From Clostridia bacterium (lineage in GTDB: Bacteria; Bacillota; Clostridia; Oscillospirales; CAG-272), in the NCBI GenBank assembly GCA_017960705.1, contig JAGCYR010000214.1:1-8375 (forward strand): a DNA stretch of 8,375 bases, given 5' to 3'. The notes beneath the pieces are model-generated. The model was not told where the DNA came from and ran no database searches. It saw nothing but the letters and a program-made list of their open reading frames with translations. Both the position numbers and the translations under genes were made by a program. Positions 7,486 to 8,375 of the stretch are shown one piece after another. Position 1 is the first letter of the stretch, and every line of letters starts with the position of its first letter.

Positions 7486-7529
7486 AAAACTACCGGAGAC
7501 CGCTCTACCGAGCGATCTCCGGTAGTTTT
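7486..7529 (+). terminator. Rho-independent terminator of spoIVA
   Basis: A 14-bp perfect stem (AAAACTACCGGAGA with TCTCCGGTAGTTTT) encloses, after one C/A mismatch, a further 5-bp stem CGCTC/GAGCG with loop TACC. The stem starts seven bases after the spoIVA stop and ends in four T residues. It separates spoIVA from the carrier protein's promoter. Confidence 0.93.
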
Positions 7530-7573
7530 ACGGCAAAAAACATCTTCATTTTACAAAAAAACGGCGGCGGGTC

Positions 7574-7602
7574 TTGACAAAACGGATAAGAAACAGTAAA
7601 AT
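7574..7602 (+). promoter_or_regulatory. Sigma-A promoter of acyl carrier protein gene
   Basis: A perfect -35 TTGACA (7574-7579) and a near-consensus -10 TAAAAT (7597-7602) are separated by exactly 17 bases. Transcription should start near 7609, leaving a leader of about 70 bases before the ATG at 7681. Confidence 0.88.
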
Positions 7603-7680
7603 GTAGAGGATAACTCTTTCAGGTGCGTTCCGCCGGTTCGCGGGACCCGCTGCTTTAACAGAGGAAAGGATCGTACGAAA

Positions 7681-7905
7681 ATGTTTGAACAGGTCAAAAA
7701 TCTTCTCGTTGAGAAAATGGGCGTCAAGGCGGAGATCACTCCCGAATCCGAGCTGTCGAAGGATCTCGGCATCAACTCGCTCGAGATCGCCGATCTCTTC
7801 CAGATTTGCGAGGATACTTTCGGTATCGTGATCGATGACGAAGAGGTCAACGACTTCGTGACCGTCGGCGATATCGTCAACTACCTGGAGAGCAAGAAGG
7901 GCTGA
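7681..7905 (+). CDS. acpP: Acyl carrier protein, divergent stand-alone copy
   Basis: A 74-residue acidic protein with the four-helix acyl carrier protein fold. It carries acyl chains on a 4'-phosphopantetheine arm attached to Ser33 by a holo-ACP synthase. The attachment motif reads LGINSLEIADL (29-39), so the residue before the serine is Asn32 where fatty-acid ACPs usually have Asp (DSL). The rest of the family pattern is present: an N-terminal helix, 'ITPESEL', FGIVIDDEE and the ending TVGDIVNYLE. The gene is not beside fab genes and has its own promoter and terminator, so it could be either the main fatty-acid ACP or a second, specialised carrier. The ATG at 7681 is preceded by GAGGAAAGGA with about 10 bases of spacing, slightly long. 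The symbol is used for family membership; functional equivalence to AcpP is not certain. Confidence 0.9.
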   Translation: MFEQVKNLLVEKMGVKAEITPESELSKDLGINSLEIADLFQICEDTFGIVIDDEEVNDFVTVGDIVNYLESKKG

Positions 7906-7934
7906 TTTCCCCTCTCCCCGCAGACGGTATAGAC

Positions 7935-8003
7935 AAAAAAGAGGACAACCGACGTCGGCCAAGTGATCTTCGATCACCGCCGCGTTCCCGTTGTCCCTTT
8001 TTT
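7935..8003. terminator. Long bidirectional terminator between convergent genes
   Basis: AAAAAAGAGGACAAC (7935-7949) pairs with GTTGTCCCTTTTTT (7990-8003) with a single bulged A. The interior contains a second perfect stem GTGATC/GATCAC (7963-7977) with a TTC loop. Because the outer stem begins with A6 and ends with T6, it gives a U-tract in both directions and should terminate both the carrier protein transcript and the convergent Smr-like gene. Confidence 0.88.
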
Positions 8004-8015
8004 CACCCTTCGGGG

Positions 8016-8348
8016 TCAAACGGAGACCACCGTTACCTCGCCGTCCGGCTCCCAGAAAGCGGGATCGGAGGTCTCGCGGGCAAAATTCGCCTTGAGATAA
8101 AGCGACCCCTGGTCGTCCTCGTCCCCGAGTTTTGCCCCTTCGATCAAGAGTCGGATCTCGCCCTTGCGGAGCAGCGAACGCAAAAAGGATCTGATCTGCG
8201 CGACCCGCTTGTCGCCGTGCCTGATCTTCACGACGTGGTTTCCCTCCGCTCTCGCCGACGCGAGCGCGAACAGGACGGTGCGTTCGACCGATTACAGGTT
8301 CCGACAGTCGGGGACGTCGGTCTCGCGGATCGGGGCGTACTGTTCCAT
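8016..8348 (-). pseudogene. Smr-like gene interrupted by in-frame TAA
   Basis: The minus strand from ATG 8348 reads as a single frame to a TGA at 8016-8018, broken once by TAA at 8292-8294 after 18 codons. The start is convincing: AGGAGG (8356-8361) lies seven bases upstream. Codons on both sides of the stop keep the G/C-ending bias of the neighbouring genes, which points to one recent nonsense change. After the stop the frame shows a helix, then VVKIRHG, 'IRSFLRSLLRKGEIR' and a strand-like end EVTVVSV. This order resembles clostridial Smr/MutS2-type domain proteins (strand, H-G loop, helix, strand), thought to bind or cut nucleic acid; the assignment is tentative. A GTG at 8231 could restart translation and would give 71 residues lacking the first helix. 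The other readings are a base-call error, or a short leader peptide preceding the 71-residue ORF. Other genes here end in TAA, so recoding is unlikely. Confidence 0.6.
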
Positions 8349-8375
8349 AGCGAATCCTCCTCTCTTTTTTTCTTC

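Noticed and set aside
7546..8019. A 157-codon minus-strand frame opposite the carrier protein
   Set aside because: It reads through both terminator hairpins and the acpP promoter on the opposite strand; not a gene.
8292..8294. TAA recoding (alternative code) to explain the Smr-like gene
   Set aside because: spoIVA ends in TAA at its normal family C-terminus, and the other genes use TGA as stop, so the standard code applies.

Overview
The window comes from the chromosome of a G+C-rich, endospore-forming Firmicute, most likely a member of the Clostridia. The evidence is a full-length spoIVA, which is restricted to spore formers, a small TSCPD-domain protein typical of clostridial genomes, a clostridial-style HtpG, consensus sigma-A promoters with 17-bp spacers, and strong G/C preference at third codon positions. 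Long antisense open frames over lepA and spoIVA are by-products of that composition. I see no tRNA, rRNA, CRISPR array, insertion sequence or phage gene.

Layout. From 5820 leftwards everything is on the minus strand: a TIM-barrel sugar phosphate isomerase/epimerase (5005-5820) with its own consensus promoter, then htpG (2980-4842) with a second promoter, then a tight run of three genes: an unrecognised 282-residue protein overlapping the htpG stop (2135-2983), an 86-residue TSCPD protein (1851-2111) and lepA (1-1814). The last lepA codon visible is cut by the window edge. From 5992 rightwards spoIVA (5992-7479) and a stand-alone acyl carrier protein (7681-7905) lie on the plus strand, each followed by a large hairpin. 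The right edge holds a minus-strand Smr-like gene (8016-8348) interrupted by an in-frame TAA.

How the genes fit together. HtpG (Hsp90) and LepA (EF4) are both stress-related, one in protein folding and one in translation on stalled ribosomes, and here they appear to share a transcript with two poorly characterised proteins. The isomerase/spoIVA intergenic region is divergent: a strong vegetative promoter faces left, and a possible mother-cell sigma-E -10 element faces right. The carrier protein is a single-gene unit with its own promoter and terminator.

Most of the window is ordinary core genome. The points most worth a second look are the broken Smr-like gene, the unknown protein coupled to htpG (possibly a degenerate prephenate-dehydratase-like fold), the palindrome just after the htpG transcription start, and the atypical phosphopantetheine motif of the carrier protein.
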